DNA of 46,806 bases from Zygnema cylindricum (taxonomy: Eukaryota; Streptophyta; Zygnematophyceae; Zygnematales; Zygnemataceae): positions 1-46,806 of the forward strand of contig JBBHKE010002345.1 in the NCBI GenBank assembly GCA_037447655.1, in the 5' to 3' direction. The translations under genes were made by a program, and so were the position numbers. Of this stretch, positions 1-11,652 are shown in pieces; position 1 is the first letter of the stretch; every line of letters starts with the position of its first letter. The notes under the pieces were generated by a model that made no database searches, was not told the DNA's origin, and saw only the letters and a program-made list of their open reading frames with translations.

Positions 1-2439
1 GGGGGGAGAAAACACTAACATTCATGTTATTCCTAAGTCAAACACCACTAAACCTCTTGAAAAACAAAAATCTGATTTTGTAACTAACATTAATACATCA
101 GATGCTAATGTTAAAGATTTGATTTTTGAATTTAGAGATGTTTTCCTAAGTGACTTACCCTCAGGGAGGCCACCTTCACGAGATGTGGAACATGTTATTA
201 ACCTTGAACCTGGATGTAATCCTCCTAACACAGGAATTTATAAGCATAGCTTCTTTGAGCAGGAGGAGTTAAAGAAATAGATCAAGGAGCTTCTAGAGAA
301 AGGATATATTCAGCCCAGCAAATCACCATACGGAGCACCTGTTCTCTTTGTCAAAAAGAAGGACAGAACGTTGAGGATGTGTGTCAACTATCGTAGTCTG
401 AACAAGATTACGGTGAAGGATAAGTATCCGTTACCTTTAATTTTTGATTTGATAGATCGTTTGAAAGGTGCTTAACTATTTTCTTTGATTGATCTGCGTA
501 GTGGCTTTACTTAGATGCCAATTAGAACTGAAGATGTTGACAAAACTGCTTTTAGAACTAGAGTCGGTCATTTTGAATGGATAGTTATGCCATTTGGTTT
601 GACGAATGCACCACCTACTTATCAAAGATTAATGAACCAAACATTTTTTGATTATATAGATGAGTTTGCTCAGGTGTTTATAATTGATATTTTAATGTAA
701 AGCGAATCTAAAGAACAACATGTAATTCATTTAAGGAAAGTGTTAGAAAGGTTAAGGGAAAGAAACCTATATGGAAAATTGTCAAAATCCAGTTTTCTTA
801 AGAGTAAATAATTATTTTTGCGACATATAGTTAGTGGGAAGGGTGTTAAAACAGATCCATCCAAAATTACTACAATCCAAAATTGGAAACAACCCACTAA
901 TGTCACAGAAGTTAGATCATTTTTGGGATTGGCCACTTATTACAGGAAATTTATCACGAACTTCAGTATGATCGCCGCAACTTTGACAAATTTACTTCGC
1001 GAGAAGCAAACGTTTGTGTGGGGAGCCGATCAAGAGAGAGCTTTCGAGGAACTAAAAGGGAAGTTGACCTCTGCCCCTACACTAGTGTATCCTGATCTTG
1101 TTGGGGAATTTGAATTTTTGATCACTACTGATACATTTGATAAAGGTCTAGGTGCAGTTATAAGTTAAAAGGTCGGAAAACATTTTCATCTCATTACTTT
1201 TGAGTCCAGGAAATTCAATAATGTTGAAAAGAACTATTCGGCACAGGAAAAGGAATTACTTGCAGTAGTTCATGCATTGGTGAAATGGCGGTGTTGTGTA
1301 CATTATAAATCATTTACAATTCATTGTGATAATAAGGCATTCTCCTATCTACAAAGATTAAATGATGCACATATTATGACAGGGAGACAAGTTAGGTGGA
1401 TGTAGAAATTGGCATATTTCAAATTTAACATGAAACATATTCTTGGAAAGACAAATGTAGTCGCAGATCCTTTAAGTAGATGTTTTGAGATAAGCGTGAT
1501 GGTTCGGGATGAATTGTTTTTAGATGTTGTTAGAAATGGTTATGATCAAGATCCTTATTTTGCTCTGATTTGCAAAAATATTTTGGGAGGGAATTCTGAC
1601 CCATTGAATGAAAGGCATGTCAAAAACTTTAGAACAGAAGATGGTTTACTGTATTTGCGAATAGGGGATAGATTATACATTCTTGAAATGGGAGAGTTAA
1701 GAAAACAACTTTTACAGGAAGCCCATGAGCATTTAGGACATCTAGGTCGAGATAAAACTCTTTGTCGGTTGCAAAATAGGTTGTTTTGGCCAAAGATGGC
1801 AAATGAGGTGTCGAAACACGTAAAAAGTTGTGTCCCTTGCCAACAGGGTAAACCTAGTAACCAGAAACCTAAAGGTCTCTTAAAACCTCTATATATCCCC
1901 GAAAGACCATGGGAATTTGTCCGTATGGATTCTATTGTTAGGTTGTCAGCTATGTCTACAAGAAATTTCAGTATCATGATCGTAGTTGATAGGTTCAGTA
2001 AAATGGCAATATTTATCCCTTGCAAAACTACTTATTCAATTCTATATGTTTCAAAGTTATGTTTTGACAACGTGGTTAGACATCATCGAGTTCCTCTGTC
2101 TATAGTCAGTGAAAGAGATTCTAAATTTACGTCTGCATTTTGGAAAAATTGCAACAAAATATAAGCACTGAATTAAAAATGAGTACCTCATATCATCATC
2201 ACACAGATGGAGTTTGCAACAAAATATAAGCACTGAATTAAAAATGAGTACCTCATATCATCATCACACAGATGGAGAGACAGAAAAGATGAACTGTACA
2301 CTGGATGAAATGCTTAGGATTGTTTGTAGTGGAGTTCAGAACACATGGGAATCTAAACTGTCGTTAATGGAATTTGCATACAATTCATGTAAACATGCTA
2401 GTACAGGATTTTCACCGTGTACCATACGGAATTTGCATG
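1..2439 (+). pseudogene. Ty3/gypsy retrotransposon pol fragment, broken (RT, RNase H, integrase)
   Basis: One frame (positions 2 to 2161) reads through a Ty3/gypsy polyprotein. It shows the spacer before RT, RT from about 290 to 830 with the motifs [16 protein letters not shown] and MPFGLTNAP, RNase H from about 1090 to 1440 (TTD...GLGAVIS, KELLAVVHAL), the integrase zinc finger near 1726-1850 (HEHLGH...CVPC) and the integrase core to about 2430. The start lies outside the window and no LTR is visible. It is interrupted by TAG at 278, TAA at 473, TAG at 512, TAA at 698, TAA at 809, TAA at 1166 and TAG at 1403. The YxDD site at 677-688 reads FIID, so the first catalytic Asp is lost. A frame break near 2148 and a 65-bp tandem duplication damage the integrase. 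A small inverted-repeat element follows at 2440. The element is not functional as written. Confidence 0.9.
2149..2277 (+). repeat. Tandem duplication of 65 bp in the integrase region
   Basis: The 64 bases starting TTGCAACAAAATATAAGC at 2149 recur without change at 2214, giving a period of 65. Because 65 is not a multiple of three, the duplication shifts the frame. The two copies look identical by eye, which suggests a recent event after the element was already dead. Confidence 0.9.
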
Positions 2440-2663
2440 GTACACCGCCAATCGCTATTAGCGTAGTGTATGCTAATTCCGTCCTGTTTTTTTTATATTT
2501 ATTCTAAAATATAATCATCCATACTATTTAAAAAAAAAACCCTAATTCCTAATTAGAGTAAACGATTTCTTCGAAAATTTCCAAATTCTCAATTAGCGTT
2601 AATAACCGTAATTATTCCTTTACCCTAAAAAAACTTATACTCTAATAACGATTAAAGGTGTAC
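2440..2663. mobile_element. Short TIR element (TACACC family), 224 bp
   Basis: The left end reads GTACACCGCCAATCGCTATT and the right end, reverse complemented, reads GTACACCTTTAATCGTTATT. Both continue as AG-G. Related termini occur at 13750/14290 and 18196/18398. No coding capacity is present. It abuts the retrotransposon pol fragment, so it probably inserted there. No clear target-site duplication is visible. Confidence 0.7.
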
Positions 2664-5600
2664 TGTAGCCGTTTCAGGCTGTGTTCACATAGTCGAATTT
2701 TAAACATGTGGGAATAGGTTTGTGCAACAACCCTTGTAGTCTTTATATGTACAAAGAAATCAACGCCCGTTACACGGGCATGTACCTGTCCAGTTTATCA
2801 TGCCCGTTTTACGTGCCCTATTTTCATGCCCGTTACAAAAAACGAACACCCGTACCTTTTCCTGTAGTCGTTCGCAGAGTCAGTTGAGGACAACACTACA
2901 TTGTGTCAGTGGTACGGCCGGTATACGTTCGTAGATGCGGACAGACGGCAACGTTACATTGTGCCAGCGGTACAACGGTCTGTACTGCAGACGGACAGAA
3001 AAAAAAACGATAACAGAAACACCCCCTATAAAAAGCTTTCTTCGAAGGCGACTCAAAGTCTATAATTTATAGATACTGATTAGCCAGATCCGAGTGTACT
3101 TTCCCTTGTGGACGCCACTCACTTTCTAATGTCGACGACGTTGTGGCGTACTTTCTATGTATTTTTGTACGGAATAACAAGCGGATAACTTTCGGACGCC
3201 CATTTTTTATGGTACATTATTTATAAGCCTCCCGAATTAGTCTCATTGATACAAATTAAACCAAAACCAAACAGTGCAATAAAAGAAACATTATTAATAA
3301 TTTTTATAGAGGTTGTAATTAAAAGGCATCGACAGATTTTTATAAACACCAACAACAATTCACGGTGTTACGTTTGTTTTGGTGACCGTGCGTTGTTCAT
3401 CGTTTTTAGGGTTAAGGATTTTATTAATTTTAGTACGAAAATTACAATATAAAATAATATATTAGTGAATGGATACATGACAGATATCAATCCATCTTTA
3501 TTGTAAAAATCGTGCGATTTTTTCCTTTTTTACAATTGAATTGTATAATTCGTGATTGTTGAAAAAATTGCAAAAAATCGCGATATACTTTCTGTCCAGT
3601 AAACTGAACGGACAATTTACGTCAAAAGTACAGTGTTTGCCGTAAAATGTACTGATTTTTACGGTAGTGTATGGAATTTGACGAAAACATACGTCGCAGT
3701 TATTTGTATTATCTGTCTAGTAAACTGAACAGAAAATTGACGGAACATGTACGTAATTTTATCGAAAACGTAGAGACATTTTTGAAAAGAGACGTTGAAA
3801 TGTCACACTATTTGCGCCCGGTAAATTTGAAAAATGTACGAACGTTTTGTTTTTTTTTTTGAAAGAAGCCACCATGGAATGTTGAAATGTTAGCGCTCAT
3901 TTAACGGAAAACTTATAAACTGCGATATATGTAAATTCGTTTTTTTTGCATGTACAGAATAGTACGAACGAAAATTCATTAACGATTTTTACGATTTTTT
4001 CAAAACGTTCAATGCGTTCGTTACGTATAATTCGTCACGATTGAACCGTTTGCACTAACCGGTGTGATCAACTATGCAGTCCATGCAGTTAAATATTGAT
4101 GTTGACAATATTCTACCGATTGTCGGCGAACAAAAGGTGGCGACTTATTGTGTGTTATCAACTCTAAATACGACGGAGATTATAATGCACAGTGCACACG
4201 TAGCATGCCGATCTGAACTCGTACAATTGTTTCCTTTCAATGCGTTGCCATCGTCAACGTCAACTTTATTGATTATTTTTTGCCGCCCGTGGCAATTATT
4301 AGTTGTTAACCGTATTTAATTTAATTCAAGAGCAAACGACCGTATTGTAACGGAGAGCCCTTCGTTACCCTAAAACGTTAACGGAGCGCGGAGTACTGTG
4401 CTTTACTACTTCAGCTTCAGGGTATGGTTACATCAGACAAAAAGTGAGGTTTAATACATAATTTTTACTTACCCGTACCATGCCGTACTATATTTTCGTG
4501 AGTTTCTTGAAAACAACATTACAGAAAAGAAGATTACGATTCTCCAAGTATCCGGGAGAAGACGTCGACCGTCCAATTACATTTTGGACTTCATCTGCGA
4601 AGCTATCGCTCCATACGCCTCTGTATTGGTGACCCACCTCGCGGAGGTGGGTTCACCAATACAGAACCAGTCAATTCGCTACACCTAGACGATAGACATG
4701 TGCGTCGATGAAAAATGAAAATTTTCACACGCCCCCAAAGTCACGTGCCTTCAGACAAGGTGACCGTAAAATCTTTGCCGAAAAGAAATACGGTTTTTTC
4801 CTGAAAGTCAGCAGAGTGAAGGAGATCTCTGAGGTACATTGACGTGGTACACTTGCGAAGTACACGTACGTAAAGCACAAGTACGGATCTCCATACGAAA
4901 ATGGTCAGCTTGTAAATCTTTGACGATTTTAGAGATTTGATCGTCGACTTACGTGGAGCCACTCAAATCAGAACACGTATTTAAATTCTTATTTACATAT
5001 GTTACGCGATGTAACCGATGCCTTTGTAATACAAAAAACTTGCTGTCCGTACTATTACAGCGACCTCCTGATGTATCCATACCCTCAGACAAAATATTCC
5101 AGATCACTTCTTCTTATCGAGGTGGCGGATGAGAGTCAACCACATGGAAGGCGTACTCAGCCTTTTTGTCGTGTTTTTAGGAAGTCATATTTATGTGTTC
5201 GTTTTATGTTTGTCATTTTCTTGTTGCGCCACTCGTGTTTGTCGGCTTCCAATGTGTGCATTGTGCACACTCTCTAGATGACTAGCATTGTTAAGTACGG
5301 AGATTGCGGTGTACTTCAAAAGTACAAACTTCAATCCGACGGTTTGCATGTAGGGTTAAGTGCGCATGTAACCGTAAGTCAACGATAGAAATAGTGAAGA
5401 TTCTCTGTACTACACCATGATTCGCTAATATTGTTTATAAAACTACTTCGGCGCCACCAAATTTCGACCCTCTAACCTAAAATATAATAAATAATTTATT
5501 TTTTTCCTTTCCGTTAGTATAGTTACTGTTTAATTAGCGTTAACGACTCTAGTTTGGGATGACTCTATATAGTGTAATGTATGTAATTTGTCAATCTGTA

Positions 5601-5669
5601 CTATACATGTACCAAATTAAGTACCAAAGGACAAAACAAAGTTTAAAATAATTGTGTCGACACATGTAA
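2664..5669. other. AT-rich non-coding stretch with degenerate short repeats
   Basis: No convincing gene is seen. There is a cluster of GCCCGTTACACGGGCATG-like motifs at about 2764-2850. A degenerate ~60-bp repeat sits at about 2870-2990 (ACATTGTGTCAGTGGTACGG and ACATTGTGCCAGCGGTAC). A ~119-bp repeat pair shares CTGTCCAGTAAACTGAACGG and CTGTCTAGTAAACTGAACAG at about 3592 and 3711. Open frames here are short, lack recognisable motifs and look accidental. A strong hairpin at 4621 is listed separately. Confidence 0.6.
4621..4664. repeat. Near-perfect hairpin with ~20-bp arms
   Basis: The left arm CTGTATTGGTGACCCACCTC pairs with the downstream GAGGTGGG-TTCACCAATACAG through a GCG loop. There is one extra base in the right arm and no mismatch otherwise. 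It is surrounded by non-coding DNA. It could be a fused pair of transposon termini; no function is evident. Confidence 0.85.
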
Positions 5670-6638
5670 GGGCGTGTCCCCATGTGTTCAAGTAAGGGTT
5701 TTTTTCCGTTGTTTTCACAGAAAATGGGACTTGTAACGAGAAAATATTACGCCGTAAGAAAAATGGGCAAAAACACAAGTAGATTTTGCGTTTTTTTGGA
5801 ACTTGGATGGTACGACAATTTGGCGTTATTATCGTCGCGACCTACTTCCATCTCATCTTCACACTTGCACTGGAATCAAATCGCGACCTGATTTTTATCA
5901 AAATACTACCCTATTGACGAATAGAAAACTTGGAATGCACGTGTCAAACGTTTTTGAAAAAAATTACACGAAGGAAAGTACACGATATTTTTTTCACTCC
6001 TCGTCACGCGCATGCACATAAGAAAATGACAAACATGTACGGAAAAAAATTTGCAGGGGTTGCGGACCTCCAATTTCCTTCATGGGTCCTTTGCAAAATT
6101 TTAGGGCGTCCTCGTCTTTCCCCCTCTTTCTTACTCGACCACTCCTCTTTCTCTCATATTTACACGAGATGCAACAATTATAGTATCAAATGAAAGGTAT
6201 GTTTTTTTTTCTTTTTTTTGAATATTTTTGGTCTAAGTTTGATGGCATATCGAATGATAAAAGATAAGAAAACGAAATCGGGAAGCCATTGCGAAAAATG
6301 TACGTACTGAGGACGTCATATGGTAGCATGATTTTGCTATGTCACAAAACCCTAAACATCTACAACGGCACAAAAACCTCGACGTCTACAACCATCGCCG
6401 TTTTTAGGAAGTTTCGTAGTTAGCGCGCCGTTTTTAGGAAGTTTCGTAGTTTTGTACTCGTCTACATTTCGTTTCGTAGACTGTCGCACATTTTGTAGAC
6501 GTCTACAACTGTCACATATTTGAAGTAATGTACGTATAAGTAACGATTGACATAGGCACACTTTGAAAAGTACACCGTAAAATCTGCGCTAAAATCCAAA
6601 GTAACGTTTCAAAGTTTTGGCTACATGGGGACACGCCC
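5670..6638 (-). mobile_element. PIF/Harbinger-like MITE, 969 bp, TAA target duplication
   Basis: The left terminus is GGGCGTGTCCCCATGT and the right terminus ACATGGGGACACGCCC is its exact reverse complement. TAA flanks both sides (5667-5669 and 6639-6641), matching the 3-bp TWA duplications of PIF/Harbinger elements. Subterminal sequences match the copies at 8952 and 42839 in the opposite orientation (for example TAAGGG...CGTTGTTTTCACAG here against the reverse complement of the 9727 end, and TTTTAGCGCAGAT at the other end). No transposase frame is seen, so it would need an enzyme supplied from elsewhere. Confidence 0.85.
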
Positions 6639-6641
6639 TAA

Positions 6642-7716
6642 GTGCACTCAAAGCTGACCGACAAAACAAAATCGCGCGAGGCCGCTAGCACATGTTTAAA
6701 CGTCGACCATGTGAGCACAGTATAGGTTTTAGACGTTGGAAAGGATAATACACTAATAGAAAGTATGTCCCTTTGACTTTGATGTTATTAGAGTAAAAGA
6801 CGACGTCACGACGCGATTTTGTTGCCTGTTTCTCTATTTTAAAGTAGTCATACAAAACAAGTGTAAAAAATGTATAAAATACACTTTTTAAGTCATGCAC
6901 TTCCTAGAGTAAATATGTAAAATATAACAATAATATGTGTACAATTTTATTAATAGATTAACAATAAGGTAAACTAACATCAACTGCACCGTGAATCGTT
7001 ATTAGCATTTAGAATTTATTAGTGTTAATAATTAAATAGTGTTGTTAATGCTAATTTAGGTTTTGCAAAATTTCAAAAAAAAGGTTTAATTGTAATTGAT
7101 CCATAACGTTGATTTAGGCACACCTGATTTGCCGTAATTATATACACAGTAAAATTGGTAGAAGTGTAAAATCTGACAATCCGTACAACTTCGCGTCCTT
7201 TTACTATCATTAATCCATAATTATAATTTGGGTTTGCAACGCGTTTGTCGCAAACTCGACTCCAACGTTTATTCTAAGCGCAGTTATGTTAATGCATCCG
7301 ACATAAGTTAAATACATTTTCCGTACGATTTTTCGTACGACTTTCCGTAACGAAATACATTGTTGTACAAACAAACACCTTCCATACACCACACTATTCA
7401 GGAAACGCGTACATCAAATTACTTAAATCATTTCACATGAAATGAGGTGTGCACACCAACACACCGTTGGTTTTTGGCGATCAACAGCCACGCAATCCTC
7501 ACGGTCGAATGTTCTTATTGACACCGATCGAAACTTCCGTATCGTTCTCCCCCACTTTTAGGTTTTTAATGTATTTCATTGTTTTTTGTATCTTATGGAT
7601 GGTCGTTCATCGTAAAAATTTACCATCAAACAAGGAAAAAAATAGTGGATACACAAGCATAAGGTACGAGAAAACAAATGATGCTAAGTTAGAGGAAAAA
7701 ATTAAAGACAAAACTA
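6642..7716. other. Non-coding stretch with a solo TACACC-type terminus
   Basis: No supported gene. At 6986-7005 the sequence GCACCGTGAATCGTTATTAG matches the terminal repeat of the TACACC family, but no matching opposite end was found, so it is probably a decayed copy. A 189-codon frame beginning at 7449 runs into the CCCTCT tract and is considered accidental. Confidence 0.5.
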
Positions 7717-8540
7717 TCCCTTTCCCTGTCTCTTTCCCTCTCCCTCTCCCTTTCAATCTGCCCCTCCCGTTAAATCTGCCCCTCCCTCTCCAACTGCCGC
7801 TGCCTATCCCTCTCCCTCTCCTTGTCCCTCTCCTTCTGCCTATCCCTCTCCCTCTCGGTTTGACTCTCCCTCTCCCTCTCCCTCTCCCTCTCCCTCTCCC
7901 TCTCCCTCTTATTCTCCCTCTCCATCAAACTCTCCCTTTCCCTCTACCACTTCCTCTCGATCTGCCTCTCCTCTGCCACTCCCGCTCTCTCTCCTCTCCT
8001 TTCTCCCTCTCCCTCTAAATCTCCTTTTCCCTCTCCGTCTCCCTCTCAATATGCCTCTCTTACCTTGTCCCTCATCCTCTCCCTCTCCCTCTCCATCTCC
8101 CTCTGAATATCCCTGCCCCTTTTCCTTTCCCACTAACTCTCCCTGTCACTCCCTCTCCCTCCCTCTCTTTTCCACTCCCTACACCGATTTCTTCCTCGCC
8201 CTCCCTCTGTCTCCTTCCTCTCCTTCTTCCTCTCTCCATCTCTCCCTCTCCCTCCCTCTCTCCATTCCTCCCTCCCTCTCTTTTCCCCTCTCTCCATCCT
8301 CTCCCTCTCCCTCTCGCTCTCTCTCTTTCTCAATTCCTACCTTCCATTCGTTGTCCCTCATTAGGCTGCCATTTTCGCTTCCATATCCCAATCCCTCTTC
8401 TTCCTCCTCTCCCTCTTCCTCTCCCTTTCCCTCTCCATTTCCCTCTCGCTCTCTTTGCTATCTCTGCCACCTCTCCAGTCCTTCTTCCTCACCCATTCTC
8501 TCTCCCTCTTCCTATCTCTCTCTACTCTCCTCCTCTCTCA
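7717..8540. repeat. CCCTCT-rich pyrimidine simple sequence (~820 bp)
   Basis: The plus strand is almost wholly C and T with CCCTCT and CTCCCT units, purest near 7861-7920. The open frames through it encode only Pro/Leu/Ser or Arg/Glu/Gly strings and are not treated as genes. Together with the purine block at 8665-8898 it forms an inverted simple-sequence pair. Confidence 0.95.
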
Positions 8541-8664
8541 CTTTTTTTTCGACCTTACTTTTTTTCTTCTCGTTGTTTATCTCTTTCCTATCATGTTTTG
8601 TTTTGGGAAAAACAAGCGAGAGTTACGATTATTATAAAAACACAAAGAGGTGTCAATAACATCG

Positions 8665-8898
8665 TTGGAGGGAAGGGGAGAGGAAGAGGGAGAGGGAGAG
8701 GGAGAGGGAGAGGGAGAGGGAGAGGGAGAAGGAGAGGGAGAGAGGGGGAGAGAGAGAGGGAGAGAGGGAGAGAGGGAGAGAGAGAGAAAGGGAGAGAGGG
8801 AGAGAGGGGGAGAGGGGGAGAGGGAGCGAGGAAGAGGGAGAGGGAGGGGGAGGGAGGGGGAGGGGGAGGGAGGGGGAGGGGAGGGGGAGGGGGAGGGG
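8665..8898. repeat. AGAGGG-rich purine simple sequence (~235 bp)
   Basis: The plus strand is nearly all A and G, starting as regular AGAGGG units and grading into GAGGGG runs. It is complementary to the CCCTCT block about 120 bp upstream, so the two could fold back on each other or form triplex DNA. No gene is present. Confidence 0.95.
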
Positions 8899-8951
8899 TA
8901 AATTTGTGATATTGATATGTTGCGCTTTCTAGGTTGAAGTTGCGTAACTAA

Positions 8952-9727
8952 GGGTGCGTCTCTATGTACTTCAAACTTAGAGATTTTTTTTTGTTTTTTA
9001 GCGCAGATCCGGCGGACCCGGATTTCGGGTGTCCCTATGTGTACCAAACGAAATTGTCACTTGGGCGTGACGATTGTATGCGTCGACAAGGCCCGTGACG
9101 GCTGTCAACGTCTACAATCTGTGATGACGCACGTTATTTTTCGTAACTGCTTGTGACTTCGCGTGACTTTTCGTGACATTGTAGACCTACCGCCCTCCAG
9201 CCTGTGCAGTTTCACGGTTGAAGAAGATGCGCTTTGCCATTGCGTCTATTGTCGGCTCGACGGGAAATGGCATCGGAACCTTGAGACCCCTGCAAAAAAA
9301 AAATCCGTACCGGATGGAAACAGACAAAACAAAACCAACTGTGTACTTCTCTTTGTCGTATTAAACAAAAACGGACAAAACATAGCGAATTGTGTACACT
9401 TCCACGTCGCTTGAAATCGTTTGAAAATTTTCAAAAAATACGGCACGCGCGAATATATGTTCCTATTTGTTTATATAAAATCCCTAATTTAAAACACATC
9501 GCGCATGTGTTTTAAACATAAGATTGAAGATGACGTTTTTTGTCGTCGAAGTGGGTCGAGAAACACAAGACGACAACATGTAGTACATTTTAAATTCGAT
9601 GATGACTCAAAATGTACTTCTCTTTTTCTCTTTTTTTTTGTACGGTTGAAACTTACGCGGTACGGCTCTAAGTTTTACAGGAAAACGACAGAAAAAAGCC
9701 CTTACTTAAGCACACAGAGACGCATCC
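8952..9727 (+). mobile_element. PIF/Harbinger-like MITE, 776 bp, TAA target duplication
   Basis: The left end GGGTGCGTCTCTATGTACTT and the reverse-complemented right end GGATGCGTCTCTGTGTGCTT form the inverted termini. TAA is present on both sides (8949-8951 and 9728-9730). The interior aligns along most of its length with 42839-43600, for example GCACG-TTATTTTTCGTAACT and ACCTTGAGACCCCTGC. No transposase is encoded. The left end lies about 50 bp from the purine tract. Confidence 0.85.
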
Positions 9728-9737
9728 TAAATTCACG

Positions 9738-9946
9738 TCATACGTGGCGTACCATACTACTCAATGTTTTAAAGCAATAATATATTATATAAAGTACTGA
9801 ATTTAAATAGCACGATATATCTTGAAATGTATCGCGATCTAATTTGTTGGTCCCAATGCATTATATCGAGACCTCTAACCGTTCGATATTCGATATATCG
9901 AATATCGAATTTATCGTGATAAATCTTTACCCGATGCATAACACTA
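9738..9946. mobile_element. hAT-like MITE, one-ended fragment
   Basis: This stretch aligns with the right part of the complete element at 11653-12448. Shared features are CATACGTGGCGTACCAT against TATACGTGGCATGCCAT, the AATTTGTTGGTC...CGACCTCTAACCGTT block, and the terminus GATGCATAACACTA. The left half is missing, and the fragment begins just after the Harbinger-like element that ends at 9727. Confidence 0.65.
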
Positions 9947-9962
9947 CCTACAAGCTCCCAAA

Positions 9963-10421
9963 CAGAGGTTGCAAAAGTCAAATTTTAGATAACCGAAACC
10001 GACCGTTTTTTTTTTTTTCAAAATCTGAGTACCCGACCCCCTCCGGGTTATGTCACGCTCCTAAACTGTTAACCGTTAACCGAAACGAGTTTACAAAAAT
10101 AAAAGTTAACCGAAACTCGATTTCTCGCGACTACCCGTACCCGCACGTACCCGAATAAGTACAAAATTAGTGGTACATTTCCCGTATACCTTCCACGATA
10201 ACAAGAGTACAAGTACAATAATGTTGGATTGTACAGACAGTGCAAAATTTTCACTTTTTCGTTTTTTGCTTACCCAACCTTAACCGATATTTTTTTTCTT
10301 GTGAATCAACCGCCCGAATCCGCCAGGCCCCCAAAATTTGGCAACCGAATTCGTTCCAGATCTGACACGGGCGGTCGATTAACGGTGGGTTGCGGTTTCG
10401 GTTAACCGTTTGCGACCTCTG
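9963..10421. mobile_element. hAT-like MITE, 459 bp, 8-bp target duplication
   Basis: The left end CAGAGGTTGCAAAAG and the reverse-complemented right end CAGAGGTCGCAAACG share the CAGRG start known for hAT elements. Subterminal AACCGAAACCG occurs at both ends. The flanks are CTCCCAAA (9955-9962) and CTCCCAAG (10422-10429), an 8-bp duplication with one difference. No transposase is encoded. It lies 16 bp from the end of the hAT-like fragment at 9946. Confidence 0.85.
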
Positions 10422-10429
10422 CTCCCAAG

Positions 10430-11652
10430 GACCAGATTTTCTCGATTATAGCTTTATTCAAATATATGTTTATAATATTTTTTGAATATTTTTTTTTATG
10501 CATATATTTTTCTTCTTAGAACCGTAATGAATAAAGACTTTGGCCTCTTCTCCATCAAGCACAAACAAAAATCGTACGCAAACGTTTATGTATATACTGC
10601 TCACTTCTCCATCAGGTCGTGCCAGCAAAGAGCCTATCATCTACCTGCTTTATTTGATTGGAGCCACGTATGTTCTTGTTTAAACGACGATCAAAGATTA
10701 GAAAAGCACAAAATCTAATCGTCGTATTTGTACGGACAGTCGAAATTTAAGATTTGTGCAAAACAATCAAGTTTGAAGCATAGAGGTTTTATTCGTACGG
10801 ATTATGACGGTTTTACGAAGATGCGTTATATTTTTTGGTTTTTGAACTTTTTGTAAAATTCGTATACTTTTAGTGTACGAATAAAATGTACAGTTATAAT
10901 GTAAGCAATTTTCAAAAAATGATTGAAAGTACACCATGAATTGCTATTAGAGTTAAAAATTAATTATTGTAAAGAAAAAATAAGTATTATTAACTCTATT
11001 TTGGGTTCAAAGGCTTAACACCAACAAAAGTGAACGCTAATTTTATACACCTAACACTAAATTGGATACACGTTCCTATATTGTAGCCGCTGCTGTCTCA
11101 CATGTTTGAAGCTTGAACATGTGAGAACATGTTCTCGCCCTTTTACCTCATCTTTGTGACATTCCAATTCGTGTCGCACCTACGTGAACTTTTTTCATTC
11201 GTTGTTAGTGACTTGTTAACTAAAACAACCTCGAGAGGTGATTTTTGATAAATGTTTTGGCTAAAGTGGATTTATGTGCTCGTGGGTCGAAAACCTGAAA
11301 CCTTTAAAATGAGATTTTATCATTAGGGACTGAAATTTGGAGTAAAGCGACAAAAAAAAACCCCTTAATTTAAAACATGGGCACATACCTTAAGTTGTTG
11401 TATTACTTTTTGATTAAATGTTTTACAATTTTTATTTTATTATGAGGTCAAATTCGGTAAACGCATTTTATAAACTTTTGGATTTTGTTCGGAGCGCATA
11501 ATCATGTCATTTTGGGCGTTTCATGCGTGCGCATAGTTTGAATGGGACCTTTGTGACCCAAATGTTATGGACCACAAAAATAGACCAACGAAATATGGCA
11601 AGCCTTTTCTTTTTAATTTTACGGAATCGCCAAAAAATTGGTTCCCATTTTC
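10430..11652. other. Non-coding stretch with remnants of TIR elements
   Basis: No supported gene. At 10925 GTACACCATGAATTGCTATT matches the TACACC-family terminus without a clear partner. At about 11340-11389 the sequence AAAGCGACAAAAAAAAACCC followed by ACATGGGCACATACC and TTA resembles the right end of the Harbinger-like family. A possible degenerate left end lies near 11095 (GTCTCACATGTTTGAAG). Confidence 0.5.

Noticed and set aside
278-1405. TAR-to-Gln genetic code for this organism
   Set aside because: Suggested only by the decayed retroelement. The host exons have many CAA/CAG glutamines and no internal TAA or TAG over about 1,000 codons.
7449-8659. Long plus-strand frames of 189 and 202 codons (Pro/Leu- and Ser/Pro-rich)
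   Set aside because: They are translations of CCCTCT simple sequence; every frame on both strands is open because the repeat has no stop codons, and no domain or start context supports a gene.
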